64,000 nt of DNA from Terriglobia bacterium (GTDB lineage: Bacteria; Acidobacteriota; UBA6911), in contig JAIQGI010000012.1 of NCBI GenBank assembly GCA_020072565.1, positions 1 through 64,000 of the forward strand. The letters are read 5' to 3'. Of this stretch, positions 34,053-41,850 are shown one piece after another. Each line of letters opens with the position of its first letter. Position 1 is the stretch's first letter. A program made the position numbers and the translations under genes. The notes beneath the pieces were generated by a model, which saw nothing but the letters and a program-made list of their open reading frames with translations, did not search any database and had not been told where the DNA came from.

Positions 34053-34337
34053 GGCCTTCAAACTCCTCTGAAGTTGCTGAAATCCTGCGCACGACCAGTG
34101 AGTGATCATCTCCGCCAAAAGGTTTCAGCTCTGACAATAGTTTTGACGGCGCTGTTGGGCATCCGTTAGGATACCTGGTAACTGCGCAGGTCACATGGCG
34201 TAGGGCGGTGATGCCGGACTGACGCGGAACATCGTCACACTTCGGCTCGAACCTTGTTCTCTATGAGGCATTGGAATCGCGGAAGAAGTTTGAAAGTGCG
34301 GGATACGGATGAGAAATCGCTTCCCGAGGAGGATAAA

Positions 34338-34790
34338 GTGGAACGCTGGACCTCAATTAACGAAGCGTTGGATTTTGCGATTGGCGAGGAACAAGCTGCC
34401 GCCGACTTTTACAGCCGCCTGGCTCGTCAGACAAAAGTGCCCGGAATGAAAGAGGCACTGATGGGCTTCGCTCGAGAGGAGATGAGCCACAAAGCCAAAC
34501 TTGAATCCATCAGGGAGGGTGCCAGGTTCAGTTTCGCCACCCAGTCGGTGGCAGACCTGAAGATTGCGGAATATGTGGTGGATGTGACGCCGGATCCACA
34601 ACTCGCCTATAGAGATGCGTTGATCGTGGCGATGAAGAAGGAAAAGGCGGCCTTCAAGCTCTACACGGATCTGGCGGAAAGCATCCCTGATGACGCCCTG
34701 AAAACGGCCTTCCTGGCTTTGGCCCAGGAAGAGGCCAGACACAAACTGCGCTTTGAAGTCGAATACGACGACCTGCTGGTCGAGAATTGA
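34338..34790 (+). CDS. Ferritin-like / rubrerythrin-type protein
   Basis: This is a four-helix ferritin-like protein of about 150 residues. Glu residues in the pattern typical of a di-iron site are seen in FAIGEEQAAADFYSRLA, GFAREEMSHKAKLE, AMKKEKAAFKLYTDLA and LAQEEARHKLRFEVEYDD, each E-x6-Y or E-E-x2-H. The C-terminal rubredoxin domain of true rubrerythrin is absent. GTG 34338 is preferred because AGGAGG lies five bases upstream and the first helix starts there; in-frame starts further upstream (34254 TTG, 34263 ATG) would add a charged tail. A role in peroxide or iron handling is likely. Confidence 0.85.
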   Translation: MERWTSINEALDFAIGEEQAAADFYSRLARQTKVPGMKEALMGFAREEMSHKAKLESIREGARFSFATQSVADLKIAEYVVDVTPDPQLAYRDALIVAMKKEKAAFKLYTDLAESIPDDALKTAFLALAQEEARHKLRFEVEYDDLLVEN

Positions 34791-34847
34791 GCGCTGTAGC
34801 CAGAACTCCTCAACGACGGAAAGCGGTCACAAATGACACGCACCCTC

Positions 34848-34862
34848 CCGGGCGCCGCCCGG
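34848..34862. terminator. Short GC-rich hairpin between convergent genes
   Basis: CCGGGC (34848-34853) pairs with GCCCGG (34857-34862) around GCC, followed by ATTATTAG. It lies between the ferritin-like gene (plus) and the end of the EamA gene (minus) and may terminate one or both. Confidence 0.4.
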
Positions 34863-34964
34863 ATTATTAGTGAAAATCCAGCCGTCGGGCCCTGTCCCCT
34901 TCAACGGGCAAAGTAGTGCGTGGGTTGAAAAACAGGCGCAGCATGTAAGCAGTCACTACCGCAG

Positions 34965-35852
34965 CTAGCGGCTTCCGGCCGCGTCCCGCGCCGGCTGCAT
35001 GAGAACCAGGCTCAGCAGAATCATGCCTCCGCCCAGCATCTGCCAATGGTTCATTCGTTCGCTCAGTATGAAATATGCCAGCACCAGGATGCAGGGGAGT
35101 TCGGCAATGCTGACGACTGAGGCATGAAAAGCTCCGATTCTTCGAATCGCGGGGTACATCAGGTTCATAGGGATCACGGTCGAAAACAGTGCAAGACCCA
35201 CGATGAACAACCACTGACCCGGCGTAAACGCCAGGGTAAACCAGTGCCTTGGCGGCAGCACTGCCATCAGCGCCACTGTCGATACCGTGGACGTGAACGT
35301 CGTGATTACCAGTGAAGACATATCCCGGGCCAGCTTTTGGCCGTAGAGATTCATGAAAGCATAGGCAACAGCGGCACCCACCGACAGGATCAATCCCAGC
35401 CGGTCGACTCTGGCGGCGGCTCCATGGAACGGGTCAACAGCGCACACCACGCCGGCGAACGCCAGAGCCAGGGCCATCAACTCCCAGGTCGCAGCCCGGT
35501 GCCTTTCCACTACTATCTGATAGAGGAGGACCAATCCGGGGTAGGCAAACAGGATGATGCTCAGCAGCGACACATCGATACGCTGTGCCGCCCAGAAGTA
35601 ACAGACCGATATGGCGAAGTTTCCCGCCAGTCCCTGCCAGATCAGCCCGCGCACCTGTTGCCCCTTGAGTCTCGGGAGGCCGCGGGGTATCAGCATCATG
35701 GGCCACAGGCACACAACCGCCACCAGGTTCTGCAGGGGCAGCAGTGCCGCCGGCTGCAATCCTGAATGATAGGCCAGTTTGATCAGAATGGCGCTTGCCC
35801 CAAAAGAGCATGCCGCCAGAAACATCAATATGATTCCGTAGATGTGAGACAT
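34965..35852 (-). CDS. EamA-family (DMT superfamily) transporter
   Basis: This 295-residue permease has ten hydrophobic segments in two EamA repeats. The first begins ILMFLAACSFGASAILIKLAY, the second about residue 150 with GLILSVGAAVAYAFMNLYG. EamA proteins export amino acids or other small metabolites, or import nucleotide-sugar-like compounds. The start at 35852 is chosen because the first membrane helix begins at once; a frame extending to 35939 would add a non-hydrophobic, Arg-rich tail. It follows the Kbl-like gene on the same strand after a hairpin, so it could export a product of that operon, but the link is only positional. Confidence 0.88.
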   Translation of the reverse strand: MSHIYGIILMFLAACSFGASAILIKLAYHSGLQPAALLPLQNLVAVVCLWPMMLIPRGLPRLKGQQVRGLIWQGLAGNFAISVCYFWAAQRIDVSLLSIILFAYPGLVLLYQIVVERHRAATWELMALALAFAGVVCAVDPFHGAAARVDRLGLILSVGAAVAYAFMNLYGQKLARDMSSLVITTFTSTVSTVALMAVLPPRHWFTLAFTPGQWLFIVGLALFSTVIPMNLMYPAIRRIGAFHASVVSIAELPCILVLAYFILSERMNHWQMLGGGMILLSLVLMQPARDAAGSR

Positions 35853-35910
35853 ACCTTGCCGGCAGAGCGCGGATGAACGCGGCACGGCGGAGCTGCGTGC
35901 ATATTTGGCG

Positions 35911-35993
35911 GGCAAAAGGGGGGCATCCCGCTCTTCCACCGGGAATGGCTATCGACCGCCTGGCGAATGGAAAATCGGGATGCCCCTTTTGCC
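35911..35993 (-). terminator. Long imperfect hairpin between the Kbl-like and EamA genes
   Basis: GGCAAAAGGGGGGCATCCCG (35911-35930) pairs with CGGGATGCCCCTTTTGCC (35976-35993) apart from two extra G, with further pairing (TTCCA/TGGAA) inside. Read on the minus strand the distal arm ends in CCCCCCTTTTGCC, so it can serve as a terminator after the Kbl-like gene. Confidence 0.55.
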
Positions 35994-36084
35994 CCGGAAT
36001 TCTCTGTGGGATAAAAAAGATCTGACTGTCGGCGGTACGGAGGTGATCGGCGTTTGTCCGCATCCAGCCGTGGTCGGTTCCTGT

Positions 36085-37332
36085 TTACATCCCGAACTTT
36101 TCGATGAGTTCCTTCTTGCCCAGTCCCAGGATTCCGAGTTTGGCGCCCACCTTCTTGAACGCGGCAACGGCCTTGTCGAGGTGATGCTTTTCGTGAGCCG
36201 CGGAGAGCTGGGTGCGAATGCGAGCCTGTCCCTTGGGCACCACCGGGAAGAAGAATCCGACAGCGTAAACCCCCTCGGCGAACAGATCGCGGGCGAAATC
36301 CTGCGCCAGTTTTGCGTTGTAAAGCATTACGGGCACGATCGGGCTTTCCCCCTCTTTGATGTCAAAACCGGCATCTTTGAGCAGCCCGCGCCAGTACTTG
36401 GCATTCCACTCCAGCTTATCGCGGCGTTCCGTGTTGGCGAAGATGAGGTCCATCACTTTTAGAGCTCCGGATACGATGACCGGAGCCACCGTGTTGGAAA
36501 ACAGGAATGGGCGTGCCCGCTGGCGGCACATCTCCACCAGTTCCCGTCGCCCGCTGACGCAGCCGCCCGATGCACCGCCCAGCCCTTTTCCCAGCGTGGT
36601 CGTGATGACGTCGATTCGACCGAACACGCCGCAATGTTCGTGAGTCCCGCGGCCGGTCTTGCCGATGAAGCCGCTGGCGTGGGAATCGTCCAGGAAAACC
36701 ATCGCGTTGTACTTCTCCGCCAGCGCAACGATCTCGTCCATCTTGGCGAGATCGCCGTCCATGGAGAAGACGCCGTCGGTGATGATCATGCGGAAGCGCT
36801 TGTCATGGTGCTCCTGGAGTTTTTCCTCCAGATGCCCCATGTCCGAGTGTTTGAAGCTGTCCTGCATCGCTTTGCACAGGCGCATCCCGTCCACGATGGA
36901 GGCGTGAACCAGCCGGTCGGCGATCATGACGTCCTGATCGTTCAGGCACGCCTCGAAGAACCCTCCGTTTGCGTCCATGCAGGACGGGAAGAGCACGGTA
37001 TCCTCGGTCCCGAGGAACTCGGTCAATTTGTTTTCGAGCTGCCGGTGGATGTCCTGCGTGCCACAGATGAAGCGCACGGACGACATCCCGTAGCCTCGCG
37101 TCTCCAGTCCTGCGTGCGCCGCCTTGATGACCTCGGGGTGGCTGGACAACCCGAGGTAGTTGTTGGCGCAAATATTAATGCATTTTCTCACTCCCGAGCC
37201 GACCGGAAATTCGACCTCGATTTCCGACGATTGCGGCGAACAGATGTACCGCTCATCCTTGAACAGGCCTGCGGCTCTGATCCCCTGAATCTCGGTCTGA
37301 TACCAGTTGCGAACTGCATCGTTGAAGGCCAT
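36085..37332 (-). CDS. Alpha-oxoamine synthase, glycine C-acetyltransferase (Kbl) type
   Basis: This 415-residue PLP enzyme is very close in motif content to 2-amino-3-ketobutyrate CoA ligase (about 398 residues): AGLFKDERYI, CANNYLGLSSHPE, SVRFICGTQDIH, VHASIVDG (His143), FLDDSHASGFIG (Asp215, His218), TTLGKGLGGASGG (PLP Lys249) and PKGQARIRTQLSAAH. Kbl joins acetyl-CoA and glycine to 2-amino-3-ketobutyrate, or runs in reverse in threonine breakdown. Threonine dehydrogenase, its usual partner, is absent. Instead the gene follows a dedicated ACP, an acetyl-CoA synthetase-like gene and acpS on the same strand. That suggests a carrier-bound acyl donor, as in serine palmitoyltransferase or PigH-type enzymes. 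A strong GAGGAG precedes ATG 37332. Confidence 0.88.
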   Translation of the reverse strand: MAFNDAVRNWYQTEIQGIRAAGLFKDERYICSPQSSEIEVEFPVGSGVRKCINICANNYLGLSSHPEVIKAAHAGLETRGYGMSSVRFICGTQDIHRQLENKLTEFLGTEDTVLFPSCMDANGGFFEACLNDQDVMIADRLVHASIVDGMRLCKAMQDSFKHSDMGHLEEKLQEHHDKRFRMIITDGVFSMDGDLAKMDEIVALAEKYNAMVFLDDSHASGFIGKTGRGTHEHCGVFGRIDVITTTLGKGLGGASGGCVSGRRELVEMCRQRARPFLFSNTVAPVIVSGALKVMDLIFANTERRDKLEWNAKYWRGLLKDAGFDIKEGESPIVPVMLYNAKLAQDFARDLFAEGVYAVGFFFPVVPKGQARIRTQLSAAHEKHHLDKAVAAFKKVGAKLGILGLGKKELIEKFGM

Positions 37333-37402
37333 GGTTCTCCTCGATGATAGGGTTTTATATTAATGCGATGCTTACGGGCCCTGCAAACTGCAACTCAACC
37401 TT

Positions 37403-37458
37403 CTGAGGACGGGCGGGCGGGTCTGCACACTGCATTGACGGCGGTGCGCCGTCCTCAG
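37403..37458. repeat. Inverted repeat in the ACP-Kbl gap
   Basis: CTGAGGACGG (37403-37412) pairs exactly with CCGTCCTCAG (37449-37458) across 36 bases. It sits in the 134-bp gap between the ACP and the Kbl-like gene and could stabilise or process the shared transcript. Confidence 0.4.
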
Positions 37459-37466
37459 GGACTGCC

Positions 37467-37718
37467 TTACTTTTTCTGGTACCGTCGCACGAGTGCGACG
37501 ATGCTCTGGACGGTGTCAAAGGCGACCGGAGTGGCGTCCGCGTCGGGAATCTGGACGTTGCATTTCTTCTCGAGGAACCGCTTCAGCGACACCATCGAAA
37601 ATGAGTCTACAATCCCGCCTGAGATCAGCGGTGTGGTCTCGGTAACCTCGCGGTCGTCCCCTTCCTCGATGTATTCTCTTACGACATAGTCGCGAACCAT
37701 TTTGGTAAGTTCATCCAT
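37467..37718 (-). CDS. Acyl carrier protein
   Basis: This 83-residue carrier protein has the phosphopantetheine site ISGGIVDSFSMVSL (Ser39 in DSF) and the four-helix ACP pattern with LEKKCNVQIPDAD and FDTVQSIVALVRRY. DSF in place of the common DSL is seen in specialised ACPs rather than in the AcpP of fatty-acid synthesis. ATG 37718 is chosen because the family begins there (MDELTKMVRDYVVREYI); the frame extends upstream to 37769 without protein-like content. It stands between the acetyl-CoA synthetase-like gene and the Kbl-like gene, with acpS at the head of the run, so it is probably a dedicated carrier for the pathway. Confidence 0.9.
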   Translation of the reverse strand: MDELTKMVRDYVVREYIEEGDDREVTETTPLISGGIVDSFSMVSLKRFLEKKCNVQIPDADATPVAFDTVQSIVALVRRYQKK

Positions 37719-37840
37719 TATCGGCCTCGTCTCCATTCTGCTCGAGCGGCCGGGCCCCTGTTGCAGCACGGCGCGCTGCGATTGTCATTGATTTGCCGAT
37801 GCCCGGTTCGTCGGCATTCCTGGGCACCGGCACGTTGTCT

Positions 37841-39547
37841 TCAGTCGTTCATAATGGTGGAAAGATCCCCCACGGGCTCGTTGAATTCCTTGCAGCGCAG
37901 GACACGGCGCACGATTTTACCGCTTCGGGTCTTGGGCAGTGCGTCAATGAACTCGATCTCCTGGGGCATTGCCAGTGGCGACAACCGCTTGCGGATGTGA
38001 TTCATGATCTCCAACTCGAGGTCGTCGGAGGGTTCATAACCGGGCTTGAGCGTCACAAACGCCTTCACCACCTCCATATTGACCGGGTCGGGCTTGGCAA
38101 CGGCAGCCGATTCAGCGACGGCCGGGTGCTCCAGCAGGGCCGATTCGATCTCAAACGGCCCTACCAGATGCCCGCCCGTGTTGATCACGTCGTCATCCCG
38201 TCCCACAAACCAGAAGTACCCGTCTGAATCGATCGACGCCCGGTCGCCACAGAGGTACCAGCCGTTTTTAAACTTAGCCTGAAATCCCAGCTCGTTGTTC
38301 CAGTAATAACGGATCTGAGACGGCCAGCCGGGCCGGAGAGCAATCAATCCCGCCGCGCCCGTCTGATTCACCGGCTCGTAGGTCACCGGGTTCAGCACGG
38401 TAGCAGTGATCCCGGGGAAGGGCTTTCCCATGGAGCCGGGCTTGATCGGCATGCCGGGGAAGTTGGTAATGACGATACAGCCGGTTTCTGTCTGCCAGAA
38501 GGTGTCGTGGAACTCCCTGCCGAACACTTCGCGCGACCAGATTACCGCCTCGGCATTGAGCGGCTCGCCGACACTGCACAGATGGCGCAGGCACGACAAG
38601 TCGCGCTGCTTGACGAGCTCGTTCCCCTCTTTCATAAGCAGACGGATCGCTGTCGGCGCCGAATACCAAACTGTGATGCGGTGCTTTTCAATGAACTTGT
38701 ACCAGCGTTCCGCGCCGAAGCCGGAATCGAGGACCGCCTGGGTGATGCCGTTTGCCCAGGGACCGATGATGCCGTAGGACGTGCCGGTGACCCAACCGGG
38801 ATCGGCATTGCACCAATAGATGTCGTCCGGCCGCAGGTCGAGTACCCACTTCGCGGTGAGATACTGGGAAATGATGGAATAGTGAACGTGTTGTGCCCCT
38901 TTGGGCTGGCCTGTGGTTCCGGAGGTGTAATGAAGAACGGACGGGGTTTCCGCCTTCGTCGGATAGACGGTGAAATTCTCAATCCGCGGCATCTTTCCCA
39001 TCTGGAAAGATATTTCCCGTTCCTGGAGCGGCGCCTCGCCGGCGTCCACCACGATGATGTGCTGCAGGTCGGGCAGCTGATTGCGGATCTTGCGCACCTT
39101 GAGAACGTGCCTTTTCTGGGTGATGATTGCCGTCGTCTGGGCGTTGGCGAGCCGCACGAAGAGCGATTCGTCGCCGAAGGCGGAAAACAGGGGTTGTGCT
39201 ACGGCGCCTGTTTTCAGGATGCCGAGAAACCCGATATAAAGTTCGGGTACGCGGTCCATGAACAGGCAGACCCGTTCGCCCGCCTGGATTCCCAGCCCGG
39301 CGAGGAATTTGGCTATGGTGTTGGAGAGCACACGGATGTCATCGTAGGTGAACCGCTTCTCGTTGCCCTGATGATCTTCCCAGATCAGAGCCGGCTTCTC
39401 TGCCAGGCCCATTTTGCAGATGCGGTCGCTGCACATCCAGCCGATGTTGAGGTTGTCGCCCTTCTTATAGCCCAACTCCCGCTCGGAAATAGACCAATCG
39501 AAGTTTTTGGTGAGATCCTGATATGAAGGATAATTGCTTTTAGGCAT
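37841..39547 (-). CDS. Acetyl-CoA synthetase-like AMP-forming ligase
   Basis: This protein of about 568 residues is an ANL-family adenylate-forming enzyme of the AcsA type. Motifs in order are the P-loop HYTSGTTGQPKGAQHVHY, DIYWCNADPGWVTGTSYGI, VWYSAPTAIRLLM, HLCSVGEPLNAEAV, DTFWQTETG, GYFWFVGRDDDVINTGGHLVGP and the catalytic Lys in LPKTRSGKIVRRVL. The Trp in DTFWQTETG is the residue that restricts the acyl pocket of acetyl-CoA synthetase to acetate or propionate. It may therefore load acetyl groups onto CoA, or onto the adjacent ACP. ATG 39547 is used; a TTG at 39574 overlapping acpS is an alternative start. Confidence 0.9.
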   Translation of the reverse strand: MPKSNYPSYQDLTKNFDWSISERELGYKKGDNLNIGWMCSDRICKMGLAEKPALIWEDHQGNEKRFTYDDIRVLSNTIAKFLAGLGIQAGERVCLFMDRVPELYIGFLGILKTGAVAQPLFSAFGDESLFVRLANAQTTAIITQKRHVLKVRKIRNQLPDLQHIIVVDAGEAPLQEREISFQMGKMPRIENFTVYPTKAETPSVLHYTSGTTGQPKGAQHVHYSIISQYLTAKWVLDLRPDDIYWCNADPGWVTGTSYGIIGPWANGITQAVLDSGFGAERWYKFIEKHRITVWYSAPTAIRLLMKEGNELVKQRDLSCLRHLCSVGEPLNAEAVIWSREVFGREFHDTFWQTETGCIVITNFPGMPIKPGSMGKPFPGITATVLNPVTYEPVNQTGAAGLIALRPGWPSQIRYYWNNELGFQAKFKNGWYLCGDRASIDSDGYFWFVGRDDDVINTGGHLVGPFEIESALLEHPAVAESAAVAKPDPVNMEVVKAFVTLKPGYEPSDDLELEIMNHIRKRLSPLAMPQEIEFIDALPKTRSGKIVRRVLRCKEFNEPVGDLSTIMND

Positions 39548-39570
39548 GTCGTATTTTGCTCCGTTGATGT

Positions 39571-39948
39571 TCAAGCTTCCAGGATGACGATCGCGGCGCT
39601 CTGATTGGCATCATGAGTGATGGAGAGTCTGATGCGTCGCACGCCCAAGCGCTCGGATTCCCCTTTCAGGCGGTCGTATAACGTTACCTTGCAGCTGCGG
39701 TCACTTCCAGGCCCCACCTCAACTTCACGGAACATCGCCAGATCGGGGACCTGAACGCCCAGGGCTTTCAGGGTGGCCTCCTTGGCTGCAAAACAGGCAG
39801 CGTACCGGCGCGCCGGCATCCCGGCAGAGCTGCAGTAGTCAATTTCCCCGGCCGTGAAAATGCCATCCTCCCCCAGCCATTCGCCCTGGGAAAGCTCCCG
39901 CGCGATGCGGCTGGTTTCCAGAATATCAATTCCCAAACCCAGAATCAC
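39571..39948 (-). CDS. Holo-ACP synthase
   Basis: This 125-residue AcpS transfers phosphopantetheine from CoA to the serine of apo-ACP. It has the family motifs LGLGIDILETSRIA (metal-binding Asp), FTAGEIDYC, RRYAACFAAKEATLKALG (F-x-x-K-E-A motif) and RIRLSITHDANQSAAIVI. GTG 39948 is preferred because it opens the family sequence; a TTG at 39969 is an alternative start. It is the first gene of the run acpS, ligase, ACP, Kbl-like enzyme, which implies that it modifies the ACP of this operon. Confidence 0.92.
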   Translation of the reverse strand: MILGLGIDILETSRIARELSQGEWLGEDGIFTAGEIDYCSSAGMPARRYAACFAAKEATLKALGVQVPDLAMFREVEVGPGSDRSCKVTLYDRLKGESERLGVRRIRLSITHDANQSAAIVILEA

Positions 39949-39969
39949 GAGGTGAGAATCCTTCCTCAA

Positions 39970-40485
39970 ATTGCGTTAAACCGGGTGAAACCGCCAATCA
40001 ATCGGTAGGTTTTATATATGCAGAGTCCCGTGTGGGCAAGGGGGAAATTTGCACCGTAATGGAAGCGGGACAGGGCAGGTGCTCTTTTTGTGCTGCCGTT
40101 CCGAAAACAGGTAGTCGCGATCGGTATCGGCATCGGCGTCGCCATCGCAGTCGCAATCGCCATCGGAACCTTTAGCCGGCCAAAGCCGATAGCGATTGCG
40201 ACTGCGATACCGATACCGCTCCCGAGCCATGACTGAAGAGGCACGGCGATACATTGCCATTTTCACGCGTCCTAGTGTGCGCCCAGGCGCCTGTCGGACT
40301 TTCCAACCATACGGTTGAGATTTATTGGATGCGGCCACGCTGTTCCGTTCGCAGCCGATCCTGCCGCTCTGCAATTATTGCAGTGTCGGCCCGCGGATAA
40401 ACAACATACGATTAAGTGATTGACTTGCTGGGGGTAACACGACATTAGCCTCAACCAATGGATGCAGGTATTGCAGTGGCCGCTG
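39970..40485. other. Intergenic region carrying hairpin repeat copy B
   Basis: The 516 bp between acpS and the response-regulator gene hold repeat copy B at 40093-40290 and the upstream region of acpS. No gene was recognised. Two short frames that cross the repeat (Arg/Tyr-rich on one strand, Asp-rich in another frame) are products of its 6-bp periodicity. Confidence 0.6.
40093..40290 (-). repeat. Hexanucleotide hairpin repeat, copy B
   Basis: In the opposite orientation to copy A it has the same plan: conserved 31-bp box at 40260-40290, hairpin arms 40186-40218 and 40122-40166 around a 19-base loop at 40167-40185, and a TTTTCGGAAC end near 40099-40107. Its arms match each other almost perfectly apart from a 12-bp (two-unit) insertion in one arm. 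Their sequence differs from copy A, but the pairing is kept. Confidence 0.8.
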
Positions 40486-41850
40486 TTACTTCTTGTCGAG
40501 CTGGAATCTCCGGATCTTGTAATGAAGGGCGCGCAGGCTGATCCCGAGAGACTGGGCGGCTACGCGGCGGTTGCGGGTAATCCGGGAAAAGACGTTGCGG
40601 ATCACCGTTTTTTCGATCTCTTCGAGCGGCTGGTCCAGCGGAATCGTGATTTCCGGGCGGCTATCCTGGTCGCGATTGATCGGGCTGGGAAGATCTCGCG
40701 GTTCGAGTATGTCGGTGCGTGCCAGCAGTACCATGCGCTCTACGACATTGCGCAACTCCCTCACATTTCCCGGCCAGGTGTGGTGGAGCATCAGATCCAT
40801 GGTGCGGTCCGCGATCCTCTTCAGCTCCTTTTGATGGAGCCGGCAGAATTCCTCCAGGAAGGCCTGCACCAACACGGGAATATCATCCTTCCGGTCGCGC
40901 AGGGCCGGCATGGCGATCGGAACGACGTTGAGGCGGTAATAGAGGTCCTCGCGGAAGCGTTTTTCCGCGATCTCGGCGGCCAGTTCCTTGTTAGTTGCGG
41001 CGATGAAGCGCACGTCGACCTTTATGACGTTGGTGCCCCCCAGTCTTCTGAGCTCGCGTTCCTGCAGCACGCGCAGCAGGTCCACCTGCGTTTTCGGCGT
41101 CATGTCGCCGACCTCGTCGAGGAAGAGCGTGCCGCCGGATGCCATTTCGATGCGCCCCATTTTCATGGCCGCCGCGCCGGTGAAGGCTCCCTTTTCGTAG
41201 CCGAACAGTTCGCTCTCGAGCAGAGTGTCCGGCAGTGCGCCGCAATTGAGGGTCACGAACGGCCCGTCGCGGCGGTTGCTGCGGCTGTGGATGGCGCGGG
41301 CCACGAGTTCCTTCCCCGTGCCGCTCTCTCCCGAGATGAGCACCGTGGCGTTGGTCGGCGCCACCTCTGAGATGACCTTGAAAATCTGGCGGATCCGGCC
41401 GCTGTTGCCGATGATGTTGGAAAACTCCTCTTTGACGCTCAGCCGCCGGCGCAGGCGAAGGTTTTCCATGGAAAGGCGCTGTTTCTCGAGGGCCTTCTCG
41501 ATCAGCAGCGAAAGGCGGCGGCGATCGACCGGCTTACAGAGGTAGTCGTAGGCCCCGAGTTTCATTGCTTCCACGGCACCCTCGACACTGCCGTAGGCAG
41601 TGAGGAGGATCAGCTCGGTTTCGGGGCAGTTCGCGCGGATCCAGCGCAGCAGGGCGAGACCGGAGTCGCCTTCCATGCGCATGTCCGACACGACGACCTG
41701 GAAGTGATCGCCGGAGAGTGCTGCGACCGCCTGCTCGACGGAGGCCGCGGTATTTACCTCGTAACCGTCGTCTCCAAGAATGGCGGCCATGGCTTCGCGG
41801 ATGTTGATTTCATCGTCAACCACCAGGACCTTTGCAGGAAGCTTAGCCAT
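40486..41850 (-). CDS. NtrC-family sigma-54 response regulator
   Basis: This 454-residue protein has a receiver domain (VVDDEINIREA, phospho-acceptor Asp56 in VVSDMRMEGDSG, Lys in LCKPVD), a sigma-54 AAA+ domain (Walker A GESGTGKELVARAIH, the sigma-54 contact loop ELFGYEKGAFTGA, Walker B GGTLFLDEVGDM, the R-finger segment FREDLYYRLNVVPI) and a C-terminal Fis-type helix-turn-helix (NRRVAAQSLGISLRALHYKIRRF). It activates sigma-54 promoters. ATG 41850 follows AAGGAAGG and overlaps the kinase stop by 8 bp. A fitting -24/-12 promoter lies just upstream of the divergent lipoprotein gene at 43577. Confidence 0.94.
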   Translation of the reverse strand: MAKLPAKVLVVDDEINIREAMAAILGDDGYEVNTAASVEQAVAALSGDHFQVVVSDMRMEGDSGLALLRWIRANCPETELILLTAYGSVEGAVEAMKLGAYDYLCKPVDRRRLSLLIEKALEKQRLSMENLRLRRRLSVKEEFSNIIGNSGRIRQIFKVISEVAPTNATVLISGESGTGKELVARAIHSRSNRRDGPFVTLNCGALPDTLLESELFGYEKGAFTGAAAMKMGRIEMASGGTLFLDEVGDMTPKTQVDLLRVLQERELRRLGGTNVIKVDVRFIAATNKELAAEIAEKRFREDLYYRLNVVPIAMPALRDRKDDIPVLVQAFLEEFCRLHQKELKRIADRTMDLMLHHTWPGNVRELRNVVERMVLLARTDILEPRDLPSPINRDQDSRPEITIPLDQPLEEIEKTVIRNVFSRITRNRRVAAQSLGISLRALHYKIRRFQLDKK

